Positions 35,345-47,946 of a DNA stretch of 64,000 bases are shown one piece after another. The notes below the pieces were generated by a model. It was not told the DNA's origin. It saw only the letters and a program-made list of their open reading frames with translations, and did no database searches. The stretch lies in contig JACVTC010000020.1 in the NCBI GenBank assembly GCA_016946835.1, forward strand, positions 632,501-696,500, read 5' to 3'. The position numbers were made by a program, and so were the translations under genes. Within the stretch, counting starts at the first letter, position 1. Every line of letters begins with the position of its first letter. Source of the stretch: Neocallimastix lanati (nom. inval.). Taxonomy: Eukaryota > Neocallimastigomycota > Neocallimastigomycetes > Neocallimastigales > Neocallimastigaceae.

Positions 35345-36070
35345 TTTGAATAATTTAAAATAATCAATACAATAACTTATAAATATATTTAATAATACAA
35401 AGCTTATTTATTTATTTTACAAATATTATTATATTTTTTTTTATTATTTATTGTTTTTTAAAAAAAAAACAATTAAATTTATATATTACAAATAATTATT
35501 GATAAAAAAAAAAAAAAAAAAAAAGAAATCTTTTTCTGCTTTTATAAAAAAATTTTACTAATGAAAATAAATTTTCATTAATTTTTATCTTTACTATTAT
35601 GTATTATAAAATAATAAATTAAGTTTTAAAAAATATAAATTATTGTTACACGAGCTTTATCAAAAATGAAACAGTCGTCCAAATTTTATTAAAAAAAAAT
35701 TACAGTCGTCCAAGTTTTTATTATAAATGTAATGATTGTTCAAGTTTTATTTTAAATATTAATTAATGAATTAAAAATAATTAATTTTCAAAAGTATTAA
35801 TATTGTTTATATATGTACTCTTTATTTCATTGATAAATAAAATATTAAAATGGTAGAAAAAAAATAAATTAATATCATTTTTTTTCTTCATTTTTATTTT
35901 GTATATAAATTAAAGATAAAAATATATATTAATTACCAAAAAAAAAAAAAAATAATAATAATAATAAATAAATAAATAATAAATAAATAATAAATAAATA
36001 ATAAATAAATAAATAATATATAATATATATTAACAAATAAATAATAAACTTTATTAAAAATGATAGGATG
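35345..36070 (-). promoter_or_regulatory. Promoter region of GH6 copy 1
   Basis: 35345-35570 is nearly identical to the same stretch of copy 3 (44590-44800). Further up, GATAAAGCTCGTGTAAC (35661-35645, minus strand) and three copies of a CTTGGACGAC-like motif lie at about 35674-35690, 35705-35720 and 35734-35750. Their sharing between copies suggests binding sites. No factor is assigned. Confidence 0.5.
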
Positions 36071-37670
36071 CCGTTTAATTAAACTTTTTAAATTATATTA
36101 TTATTAATGTCATAACATTTTTTTTTTTTTTTTTTTTTAAATTTTAATATTAATAACTTCATAAAATATCTTTTAAAGTTTTATTAAAAAAAATATAATA
36201 ATAATATATATATATATTTTTGTTACATTTATGCAAATTTAAAATATATAAAAAAAAATATAATAATAATATATATATATTTTTGTTACATTTATGCAAA
36301 TTTAAAATATATAAAATTGAAGTGAAAGAATAACGAAGTACACTCATTTTTAAGATAATATAATATTTAATATTTATATATATATATTTTTTTATATTAG
36401 TAATAAACTTTATTTTTTAATATATATTTAAAAAAAAATTTATGAATTATATATATATATATATTTTTTTTTTAATATATATTAATAAATATACATAAAT
36501 TTTTTTTAAAACTACATTATATAATTAGGGCCTCTAATTCTACCATAGGAATTAATATTATCATTTGAATTTTTTTTTTTATGTTTTATTTTTAAACCAG
36601 GAAGCGAAATACACTTTCATTGTTTTATTTATTTAATTATTAAAAAATATTAATTTATTATATAAATACAAAAAATATATTATAAATATATTAAAATAAA
36701 AAAGAATATATAAAAAATGTATCAAAGAAAAACAATATTAAAAATATAATTTAATAAAAAAAATTTATATAATACAATGAAAATAAAAAGAAATTTTGAG
36801 AATTATTATGTTATCATGATATAAATTAGAGATCATTTCTACCAAAAATATTTAATAAAATAAAACAAAAATTTAACATTTGTTAAAGTAGATAACGTGG
36901 AGACCACTAAACTCTCTTTCTAACAAAAAGAAATATTACCAGGATATTCAATTCCGTTTTGAAAAGAATGATTATTACTATTTAAGAATGAAACTATATT
37001 TTGAGATTCTATTAGTTACTATCTTTGAAACAATTTTTAAATTTTCATTAATTAATGAAATTCTCATTAGTATCAGAATATTTTTTTTTTCTGTCTTATT
37101 GTTTCGACGTAACGGTAGGTAAAATGGTATACAAATTGATCAAATTTTAAAATCACTTATCACAAATTAACATAACATTAAAAAGGTATTCCACATGCCC
37201 AAGAATAACATGGACCAATTCATTATAAATTTTAAAATATAAAATAAATTATCATTAAGAAAATTAATATAAATTTAAATGTCTTTTTGCATAAAATAAT
37301 AATTTAAATTACATTTAATATTTTGTATAACCTCATTTTTATAATGTTTCATTTTATTTTTCTTTTTTCATAATTTATAAAATTTTCACATAATTATATT
37401 ACTTTTTTATTATTTTTAATTTTTCCTTTTTATATTTTAAAAATATTATGAGTTTTTTATTAATTATCTTTAATAATAACTGTTATTTACATGTAAAATT
37501 CTAGATGTACAAAATATTTATTAAAAACGTTTCTCGCTAAATATTTATTTTTTTAAATTGTTCAACAATTTAAATATATTATAAAACTTTTTATATTAGA
37601 TATAAATATTATGATTAATTATCATTAATAAAATATTTCGATAAATAAAAAAAAAATTTTTTTAAATAAT
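36071..37670. other. Intergenic region between GH6 copies 1 and 2
   Basis: No gene. A ~65-bp unit containing TTTTTGTTACATTTATGCAA is duplicated in tandem at 36184-36316. 36526-37210 has blocks shared with 42070-42310 (TCTAATTCT, GGTATACAAATTGATCA, GGTATTCCACA), so the duplicated unit includes downstream flank. Confidence 0.6.
36184..36316. repeat. Tandem duplication, ~65 bp x2
   Basis: Two copies of a unit with poly-A, AATAATAATATATATA and TTGTTACATTTATGCAAATT, differing by a few TA dinucleotides. Confidence 0.8.
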
Positions 37671-39355
37671 TTAGAATTCTGGTTTAGCATTCTTTAATAA
37701 TTGAACGAAATATTCATGGAACCATTGACCAGCATCTGGAGCTCCTGGAAGTGAATCAGATTTAGCACAACCTGGATCAGCTCTAGCTCCAGAAGAAGAT
37801 CCATCTGCTTCTCCTGGAGTCTTAAGCCACATGTATGCATCTAATAATGGCATACCTGGGTTTGGATTACCCTTAGAACGTTCTCCAAATCCAGTACCAA
37901 CTAAGTTACACCAGGTGTCAGAATTAATACCAACTCCATTACGACCAGTATCAACAACGAAATGCATATCTGGAACTCCTACTGCTGAAAGTGCTGAAGC
38001 AAGCTTTTGATGATATCCATATTCTGAAGCAACTGGTTGATAGTTAGAAATATTAGTACTTAAACCGCGAATCTTTCCATTTGGTGCATTATTTAAGATT
38101 TCTTTAATAACGGCTGCAACCTTATCTGTAGAATTACCTAACCAAGCTCCATGAGCTGCATCAATATAAACACTAACATTACTCATACTACCGAAGACAT
38201 TAACACCATAAGATAAAGCATTCTTGTGTAAGGTGTGAACATTCTTACAAGCTTCACTGTTAGCTGTAACAAGATTACCAAGAGTATCTGGTTCAAGAAT
38301 CATAACAACCTTTGAATTTGGATGACTCTTAATAGTGTTAGCAATGTTATCAACATGTCCCTTGTAAGCTTCAAGACTGGAGGCACCACCAGCTGAAGCA
38401 TTAGCATTACAATCACGAGTTGGAATCATATACATAATGAAAACAACAGTTTTAGAACCAGCTGCTTCAAGATGTTGAGCAACTTCTCCTGGAGCACCTT
38501 CCCAAGCTAACCAAACAGCAGTTGGAACACTTTTAACTTTTTCAGCCTTAGCCTTTAAATCACCATTTAATTTTGCCATGGAAGAATCGACTTCTTCAAT
38601 AAACTTTGGGTTAGCGTAAATTTCATTTTGGAAGAAATTTTGAGAACTTCCATTTCCACCATTACCGGCAGGAGCTGGTTGTAATGGTGCTTGTTGTGGA
38701 GGAGCTTGTTGTTGTGGAGCTTGTTGTTGTGGAGCTTGTTGTGGAGCTTGTGGTTGATTTTGGTTTTCCCATGGATTTTGTTGTTGTTGATTTTGATTAC
38801 CCCATGGGTTTTGGTTTTCCCATGGGTTTTGTTGTTGTTGATTTTGGTTGCCCCATGGATTTTGATTTTCCCATGGATTTTGTTGTTGTTGATTTTGATT
38901 GCCCCATGGATTTTGATTATCCCATTCAGCTGCGTTAGAAGTAGGAGGTGCGGCTGCTGCTGGAGCTGGAGCTGCTGGAGCTGAATTATCAACTTCACAT
39001 TGAGCATACCATTCATTTATGGAAACACACTTGTATCCACTTTGACAACATTTTTCACCAGAAAAATTGTTTCTAATTGATTATATTATATATTAAAAAA
39101 AAATAAAAAAAATATAAAAAAAAAATAAAAATTAAATTATTAATAATAATCGATATATTTCAATTTTATAAACTCCACTCCTATTCACATATATATAATA
39201 ATATATGTATTTAATTTTCTTTTTTTTAAATTCATCTATAATATTATTTAAAAAAATATTTACCCTCCACATTGAGCATATGGACCAGCACATGCAGCAT
39301 CAGTTAATTTGAAAAGAGCAGCACTAAGAATACTAGCACAAACAATAAATTTCAT
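37671..39355 (-). CDS. GH6 cellobiohydrolase/endoglucanase with N-terminal CBM1, copy 2
   Basis: Exon 1 is 39355-39264, the intron 39263-39073 (191 bp, phase 2) and exon 2 39072-37671, giving 497 residues. The signal peptide and CBM1 are the same as in copy 1. The linker has three 17-residue Trp-Asn-Gln repeats rather than four, which explains the shorter length. The catalytic domain differs from copy 1 by very few residues (AAGSKTVV for AAGTKTVV, ending KNAKPEF for TNAKPGF), and the Asp motifs TRDCNA and EPDTLG are kept. The intron resembles that of copy 1, but the proximal promoter does not. Role and secretion are as for copy 1. The methionine at 38579 is internal. Confidence 0.95.
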
Positions 39356-39505
39356 TTTGAATAATATAAATATAAATTAATTAATAGTATTACTTATAAA
39401 TATATATATATAACAAGAAAAAGTTTATTTTACAAAAATACAATTTTTTATTACAATTTTTTTATAAAAAATTTATATATTACAAATAATGATTAATAAT
39501 GATTG

Positions 39506-39539
<34 letters not shown>

Positions 39540-40040
39540 CGGAATTTTCTCTCATTTTTATAAAAAAAATTTATTATTAATTTTTTTTAAATTTTTTACA
39601 TATTTTTTTTGTAATTAATATAAAAATAAAAGATAAAATAAATTAATTAAAATTAATATTAATATTTACCATTATTCATTGTAATATAATAAATTAAGTT
39701 TTGAAAAATAAATTACTGTTACACGAGCTTTATCCAAATATAATAGTCATCCAAGATTTATTAAAATGCTTGTAATTGTCCAAGTTTTATTATAAATGTA
39801 AATTGAATTAAAAATAGTTGATTTTCAAAAGTATTAATATTGTCTATATATGTATTATTTATTTCATTGGTATATAATATATTGTAATGAAATTTGATGG
39901 TAGAAAAAATAAATTAATATCATTATTTTGTTCATTTTTATTGTATATGTAAATTAAAGATAAAAATATATATTAATTACCAAAAAATAAATAAATAGAT
40001 ATATTATAAATAAATATATAATAAACATTAAAGCTGCCGT
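39356..40040 (-). promoter_or_regulatory. Promoter region of GH6 copy 2
   Basis: The proximal 180 bp diverge from copies 1 and 3. The distal part keeps GATAAAGCTCGTGTAAC (39734-39718) and two CTTGGA(C/T)-type motifs (about 39746-39755 and 39777-39785), followed by the CATTTGGTAT/ATTTCATTGG stretch and CCGTTTAAT at about 40035, as in copy 1. Confidence 0.5.
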
Positions 40041-42992
40041 TTAATATATATTTTTTAAATTTTAAATTTCAATATTATTAACATTAATTTTTTTTTTAAA
40101 AAACTAATTAATAAAAAAATATACATATAAATATATTAAAATACATATTTGATTTTAAAAAAAAAATATAAATCTTATTTACTATTTTTTTTACATTATT
40201 TCAAATAATTATATATATATAGAGAAAATAAAAAATAAATTATGTATTAATTTATGTAGGAAATGTTATTTCTTGGTACTATATTTCCTATTAGGGTGAT
40301 ATTTTATTATTTATTTATTTTACAATATAATATTTATTTAATTGACCTTCAAATTAAATGTAGTGAATTTCGGAACATGTGGAGTTTAAAATCTTTAATA
40401 CATTTCTAAATAAATACTAATAATAGTAATAATAATAAATTATAATTAATTAACTATAATAAAAAATAAAATAATAATAATAATATTAATAATAAATAAG
40501 TAACTATAATAAAGAATAAATATAAAATAATTTAATAATCAATAATATTTAAAAGTTTTTTGACATTAAATAGAAAATTTTCATTGAGTTTTACATATTT
40601 AGTATATTAAAAAAACAAAATAATTAATATTTAATTAAAATATAAAAGAATTATGAATTAAAAAAAGATAATTGGCCATAATATAAAAATATTTAATTAT
40701 TTGTATAGTTATTATATATTATTTAAATCAATAGGAATCAATGAAAAAGTTTTTGAAATTGTTACAAAATTAATAATTATCATTCATATATAGAAATATT
40801 AATAAAATATCATTGTAAAATTTTTTATATATGAGAAAAACCATTTATATACTAATTAAACAAATATAATAAATGCGATTTATGTCTGAAAAAAATTTTA
40901 TTATTATTATTATTATTTATTTTAATGTTTTTTAATTAATATACGAATCATATAAATAAAAATATATTAATTTTTTGATTTGTTATATTACTAAAATATA
41001 ATAATAACAACTAGAATTTTATTAAAATAAAAAATAAAAACTTTTATAAGATATAATATTTTAAAAACATTAATACGGATATTAATTAAATTTGAAATAA
41101 AAAATATTGATATTAATAAGGCATTAATTACATAATATTTATATTGATATAGATATTTAAAAAATTTTAATTATATAATTTTATTGTTAAAATGTTTCAA
41201 ATTTTATTAAATTAATAATAAAATTATATAATTAAAATTTTATTGTTAATATTAATAAAATTTGAACCATTTTAACTATATAATTTTATTGTTAATAAAA
41301 TTTGAACCATTTTAACTATATAAATTATATAGTTAATAAAATTTGAACCATTTTAACTATATAATTTTATTGTTAATAAAATTTGAACCATTTTAACCAT
41401 ATAATTTTATTGTTAATAAAATTTGAACCATTTTAACTATATAATTTTATTGTTAATAAAATTTGAACCATTTTAACTATATAATTTTATTGTTAATAAA
41501 ATTTGAACCATTTTAACTATATAATTTTATTGTTAATAAAATTTGAACCATTTTAACTATAAAATTTTATTATTAATATTAATATAATTTGAACCATTGC
41601 TATGTGGAATGGTTTTAATTATAATTTAATCAATAAAAAATAAAAAATAGCTAAAAAAAATATTTTATTAAGATTAATTTTAATATATAATCTTAATTTA
41701 AAAAAAGGTTAAAATATTAAATTATTATAAATTAGTATTTTTTTTAACCTTTTTTAATTTAAGATTATATAATTAAATGAATATTAATTTATAATAAATT
41801 AATAATTTATATCTTTAACAAATTATAACACATTATTAAATTATTCATAAGATATCTATTATGAAGGTTTAGTATATTTTGAATTATTTTAATATACTTT
41901 TTATTATTCTTAATAGAATAAATTTATAATTTGGTAAAGATAATATAAAATATAATAAAAATATATATATATATTATAGGTGAATAAATTTTATTTATTA
42001 CTATTTATTAAAAAATATATAAAATAGAAATATTTAAAATTTTTTATATTTATATTAAAAAACTATTTTATTAGTTTCGAAGACGAAAAGGTCTCTAATT
42101 CTTCCTATTCATTGATGATAACTCCTTATGAATAATAATTATTTTATTGGAATCTGAATTAAAATTTCTTCTTAGTCTTATCATTTTGACCTTGGCGCTC
42201 TTGACAACGGCAGGTCTAATGGTATACAATTGATCACAATACAAAAGTCACTAATCACAACTGCCATAACACTAGTAAGGTATTTCACAAGCCCCATAAA
42301 ATATAAAATCAAGAAGGAAGATTCCCTTGAAGGTGATTAAAAAGAAAGTATTAATAAATCACCTTTTTTTCCCTCAAGCTGTGGATAGAATTTTAAAATT
42401 AATTAATTACTTATAAATATTGACATATGTTAATATTTATAAGTAAATTAAATATATTTAATATATTTTGGTAAAAATTACTTTTGTCATCATTAACACT
42501 TATTTTTTATTTTTTATTCTTTTTTTTTATTTTATAATGTTATTTTCATAAATTCAAGACTTGATTAATAATAGTTTTATTTTATTAATAATAAATTTGG
42601 TTATTTGATTTTCAAAATAATAATAAAAATAAATCGTTTTAAAAAAAATATTTCTAAAACATATAATAAAACATTTTTTAAATATATTCTTTTTTGATGA
42701 GTTAAATAACAAATGTTACTAATATGTATCCTCTTTAAAAAATATTTTAAATTATTTCTTATAAATTTTATTATAATGAATTTATTTATTATTATTTTTT
42801 CTTTAAATAATTAATATCTACAGGTAAAGTTTTAAATATAAAAAATATTTAATATAAATACATCTTTCTAAATAACTATTTTTTTCTAATAAAATAATTC
42901 TAAAATGGATAGATTAAAAATATTTTAATAATAATAAATTTAATAAATATAATTACAATGATTATAATTATATTTTAATGAATTTAATTAAT
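40041..42992. other. Intergenic region between GH6 copies 2 and 3
   Basis: No gene is seen. It contains the 40-bp minisatellite at 41251-41600. 42070-42310 is more complex sequence sharing blocks with 36526-37210 (the 3' flank of copy 2). Confidence 0.65.
41251..41600. repeat. Minisatellite, ~40-bp unit, about 8 copies
   Basis: The unit begins TTAATAAAATTTGAACCATT and ends TATATAATTTTATTG. Units are nearly identical; the second has a variant end (AAATTATATAG), the fourth ACC for ACT, and the last is degenerate. Confidence 0.9.
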
Positions 42993-44589
42993 TTAGAATC
43001 CTGGTTTAGCATTTGTTAATAATTGAACAAAGTAGTCATGGAACCATTGACCAGCATCTGGGGCTCCTGGAAGTGAATCAGATTTAGCACAACCTGGATC
43101 AGCTCTAGCTCCAGAAGAAGATCCATCTGCTTCTCCTGGAGTCTTAAGCCACATGTATGCATCTAATAATGGCATACCTGGGTTTGGATTACCCTTAGAA
43201 CGTTCTCCAAATCCAGTACCAACTAAGTTACACCAGGTGTCAGAACTAATACCAACTCCATTACGGCCAGTATCAACAACGAAATGCATATCTGGAACTC
43301 CTACTGCTGAAAGTGCTGAAGCAAGCTTTTGATGATATCCATATTCTGAAGCAACTGGTTGATAGTTAGAAATATTAGTACTTAAACCACGAATCTTTCC
43401 ATTTGGTGCATTATTTAAGATTTCTTTAATAACGGCTGCAACCTTATCTGTAGAATTACCTAACCAAGCTCCATGAGCTGCATCAATATAAACACTAACA
43501 TTACTCATACTACCGAAGACATTAACACCATAAGATAAAGCATTCTTATGTAAGGTGTGAACATTCTTACAAGCTTCACTGTTAGCTGTAACAAGATTAC
43601 CAAGAGTATCTGGTTCAAGAATCATAACCACTTTTGAATTTGGATGACTCTTAATAGTGTTAGCAATGTTATCAACATGTCCCTTGTAAGCTTCAAGACT
43701 GGAGGCACCACCAGCTGAAGCATTAGCATTACAATCACGAGTTGGAATCATATACATAATGAAAACAACAGTTTTAGAACCAGCTGCTTCAAGATGTTGA
43801 GCAACTTCTCCTGGAGCACCTTCCCAAGCTAACCAAACAGCAGTTGGAACACTTTTAACCTTTTCAGCCTTAGCCTTTAAATCACCATCTAACTTAGCCA
43901 TAGAAGAATCGACTTCTTCAATAAACTTTGGATTAGCGTAAATTTCATTTTGGAAGAAATTTTGAGAACTTCCATTTCCACCATTACCGGCAGGAGCTGG
44001 TTGTGGTGGTGCTTGTTGTGGAGGAGCTTGTTGTTGTGGAGCTTGTGGTTGGTTTTGGTTTTCCCATGGATTTTGTTGTTGTTGATTTTGGTTTTCCCAT
44101 GAATTTTGATTTTCCCATGGATTTTGTTGTTGTTGATTTTGGTTGCCCCATGGATTTTGATTTTCCCATGGATTTTGTTGTTGTTGATTTTGATTGCCCC
44201 ATGGATTTTGATTATCCCATGCAGCTGCGTTAGAAGTAGGAGGTGCAGCTGCAGATGGAGCTGGAGCTGCTTGAGCTGAATTATCAACTTCACATTGAGC
44301 ATACCATTCATTTATGGAAACACACTTGTATCCGCTTTGACAACATTTTTCACCAGAAAAATTGTTTCTAATTGATTATAAGTATATAATATTAATAGCT
44401 ATTTAATATCAGTACTTTGTTTCACTTTTATATATTCAATGTATATATAGTTATTTTTAATTATATTATATTTATAAATATCATTAAAAATATTTACCCT
44501 CCACATTGAGCATATGGACCAGCACATGCAGCGTCAGTTAATTTGAAAAGAGCAGCACTAAGAATACTAGCACAAACAATAAATTTCAT
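42993..44589 (-). CDS. GH6 cellobiohydrolase/endoglucanase with N-terminal CBM1, copy 3
   Basis: Exon 1 is 44589-44498, the intron 44497-44368 (130 bp, phase 2, sequence unlike the other two) and exon 2 44367-42993, giving 488 residues. Same signal peptide and CBM1. The linker has three repeats, one altered to NSWENQ, with a shorter Pro/Gln spacer. The catalytic domain has a few private changes (LDGDLK, GISSDTW, FHDYF), and the Asp motifs TRDCNA and EPDTLG are kept. The proximal promoter is almost identical to that of copy 1. Function is as for copy 1. The methionine at 43901 is internal. Confidence 0.95.
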
Positions 44590-45227
44590 TTTGAATAATT
44601 TAAAATAATCAATACAATAACTTTTAAATATATTTAATAATACAAAGCTTATTTATTTATTTTACAAATATTATTATATTTTTTTTATTATTTATTGTTT
44701 TTTAAAAAAAAACAATTAAATTTATATATTACAAATAATTATTGATAAGAAAAAAAAAAAAGAAATCTTTTTCTGCTTTAATAAAAAAATTTTACTAATA
44801 ATTTTTTCATATATATATCTATTTAATAATTAAAAAAGTATTATAAAAGATATAAAATAAAATTAATGAAAATTAATTTTCATCGTAACTATTATAAAGT
44901 AATAAATTAAGTTTTGAAAAATAAATTATTGTTACACAGGCATTATCGAAAAATTAATATTGTTTATATATGTACTTTTTATTTTATTGGTATAAAATAA
45001 AATCTTATAATGGTTGAAAATAAATTAATATCATTTTTTTTGGGAGACCCCCAAATTTTTTGTTGCTTAGTTATTCTTGGAATATTCTACCAAACTTTTG
45101 CTTTTATGACATTCATTATTTCAATAAACCTGACAAAGTTTAAAATTAAATTTTGCTATATTGATGTAATAATAATTTTATTTTTTTTATTTTTTTTATT
45201 TTTTTCTATTTTCGGTGTAAATTAAAA

Positions 45228-45259
<32 letters not shown>

Positions 45260-45492
45260 GAGGATACCATTTATTTATTTTTTTTTTTTTTTTGAACATA
45301 AAAAAAAAAAATAAAAAAAAAATTTCAAATAAAGAAAACGACTATAAATACTATAATTAATATAAAATTTTATATAATATAAATATTATATATATATATA
45401 TATATATATATTTTATTTTTTAAAATTAATATATGATAATTTTTTAAATATTTTATACAAATATATTACAAAAAAAAAAAAAAAAAAAAAAA

Positions 45493-45541
<49 letters not shown>

Positions 45542-45549
45542 AGAAAATA
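44590..45549. other. Divergent intergenic region: GH6 copy 3 promoter and M13 peptidase 5' flank
   Basis: 44590-44800 is the shared GH6 proximal promoter. At 44931-44947 a diverged form of the distal box reads GTTACACAGGCATTATC, and the tandem CTTGGAC motifs of copies 1 and 2 are missing. 45232-45258 and 45390-45412 are TA runs. 45492-45539 is an (AATA)n tract directly before the M13 start codon. The ORF at 45010-45225 has no support as a gene. Confidence 0.55.
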
Positions 45550-46006
45550 ATGAATTTCAAAGCTATTAGTGCAATTCTTTTAATTATTTCTCTTGATTTA
45601 TTGGCTTTATCTTCCCCAATAGATAACAATAAAAATTCAATGGAGGTAGTTGACTTATTTATTGGAGTGAATAATGCTGAAATGAACACCAATAATAACT
45701 ATTTAATGGATGAAGTTAATAATGTTAATAGTCAATATATTGGAGATTACATTACTTCAGATGTTGAAGACTATGAATCTGATGTTGAAGATATTACTAT
45801 TGATAATGAAGAAGTTTTCATTGCTTCTGACGTTGAAGACAGTGAATCCGAGGAAACTAATTCAGTAGAGAGCGAGGCTGACCCTAACGTTTTTGATTCT
45901 ATTACTATTGATAGCGATCCTAACCATGTTGATCATGACGAAAATGTACCTTATTCCCGGGTTATATAGAAATTATTTATAATTGTTATGACTATATAAT
46001 ATATCT

Positions 46007-46062
<56 letters not shown>

Positions 46063-47500
46063 TTAATTTAAATATTTTTAAATAAACTTTAATATTCGCT
46101 TTCTAGAATAAAAATATATATATATATATATTAATTATATATTAATTTATTATATTTATAATTATTTTAAAATAAAATAAAATATTAGGTATGTAATACC
46201 AAAGAATGTATTAAAGCTTCCAATAATTTGTTAAATAGTATTGATACTTCAGTTGACCCATGTGAGGACTTTTATCAATTTGCTTGTGGAAATTTTATTG
46301 TATGTTATATATATATATTATTTATTTATTTATACAAATATTTATACAATTAATTATTTATACATTTATTTATACATACGATGATTATGATTAATATTTT
46401 GTATAATATATATATTTATATTTATTCAAATTTAAATTAAATATTATGATATATATATATTTTATAAATAAAAGAAAAGTCATAAGGTAGATAAAAAAAA
46501 TAAAGTCGCTGAAGTATTTTCATTAACTGATGATAATACGGTAATTTAATAATTTTATAATATTTTTTTTTTTAAATTTAGAGTACTATTTTTTATTAAT
46601 AATATAATATTTTTTTAAAAAAATTTTTTTTTTCTTTTTTTTATTTTAATATATATATATATATATCTTTTTTTTTTTTTTTTTTTTTTTTTTAGGATGA
46701 GTTATTAAATATTATTAAAGGAGATTATCAACCAAATAAGAATTTAAGTAAACAAGATCAAGAATATGATGAAAAGCTTTTTAAGAAATTAAAAGGCATG
46801 TATAATAGTTGTATAGATGTTGATTCTATCAATAAAAAAGGAGAAACTCCATTAATTGATTTAATAAAACAATTTAAAATCAATGAAAATAAAAGTAAAT
46901 TAAATGATCCGGATGAATTAGCAAAAATCTTTGCTACTCTAGATCAATACTATATTTATGGTTTATTTGATGTATTAGTTGATTATGAGGCGAAAACAAA
47001 AAAAATAATAAAATTAATGGGTGTCGGGGCATACTTATTATATGATGATGAGAATAATAGGATTGAAACTAAAAAGATATTATCAAAGCTATTCAAAGAA
47101 AGAGATGCTGATAAAATGTATGATACTATTTATGAATTGGAAACTAAATTGTATAATGAAGTGATCGATAAAAGGGAAATTCATGGGGATGATATGGAAG
47201 ATAATGAAAATGAAGCTACGTTTACTTTGAAATCGCTTAATAAAAAATATCCATTTTTGAATTGGAAATTATATTTTGATGAAAAATTCAAAAGCATTGG
47301 TGTGGACAATGTATTCACAGACGAAACAGAAGTTAAAATTGTAAGTGGTTATGAATCTTACTTTGATAGATTAAATAAGGTCATGAGTGATGATGACGGA
47401 GAAGCTTTATCCTACTACTTAGAATTGTACGTCATTCATTGAATTACTTAAAAAAAAAATTTATAATAATACTACTACTACTAATAATAATAATAATAAT

Positions 47501-47563
<63 letters not shown>

Positions 47564-47902
47564 ATTAATAATAATAATAAAAATAAAATGGAAAGAATTA
47601 AAAAAAAAAAAAAAAAAAAGTAAAATAAAATAAAGCAATATTTAATAAAATATATAGAATAAACTCAAATTAAATTTAAATAATTTTTTTTTTAAATTAA
47701 TAATTTAGCCAACTTATTAAGACATATCGTAGTTTTCTACCAGGAAATATGGCTAGTTATATTAGTAAAAGTGAAGATGGTATTGATAATTAAATATTAA
47801 TAAATTATATTTATTAAAATTCAATTATTTTTTAATTTTTAATAACTTTTAACTAAAAACTAAAATATATGTAATATAATACATATTATATTATAATTAC
47901 AT

Positions 47903-47946
<44 letters not shown>

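Noticed and set aside
41251-41600. CRISPR-like array
   Set aside because: Units are contiguous with no unique spacers, in a eukaryotic context; it is a minisatellite.
33608-44589. Fungal dockerin (CBM10-like) on the GH6 proteins
   Set aside because: The N-terminal Cys pattern ends in WYAQC and matches CBM1. No dockerin repeats are found at either end.
45010-45225. 71-residue ORF upstream of the M13 gene
   Set aside because: Hydrophobic low-complexity reading that covers the distal GH6 promoter area; no family and no splice context.
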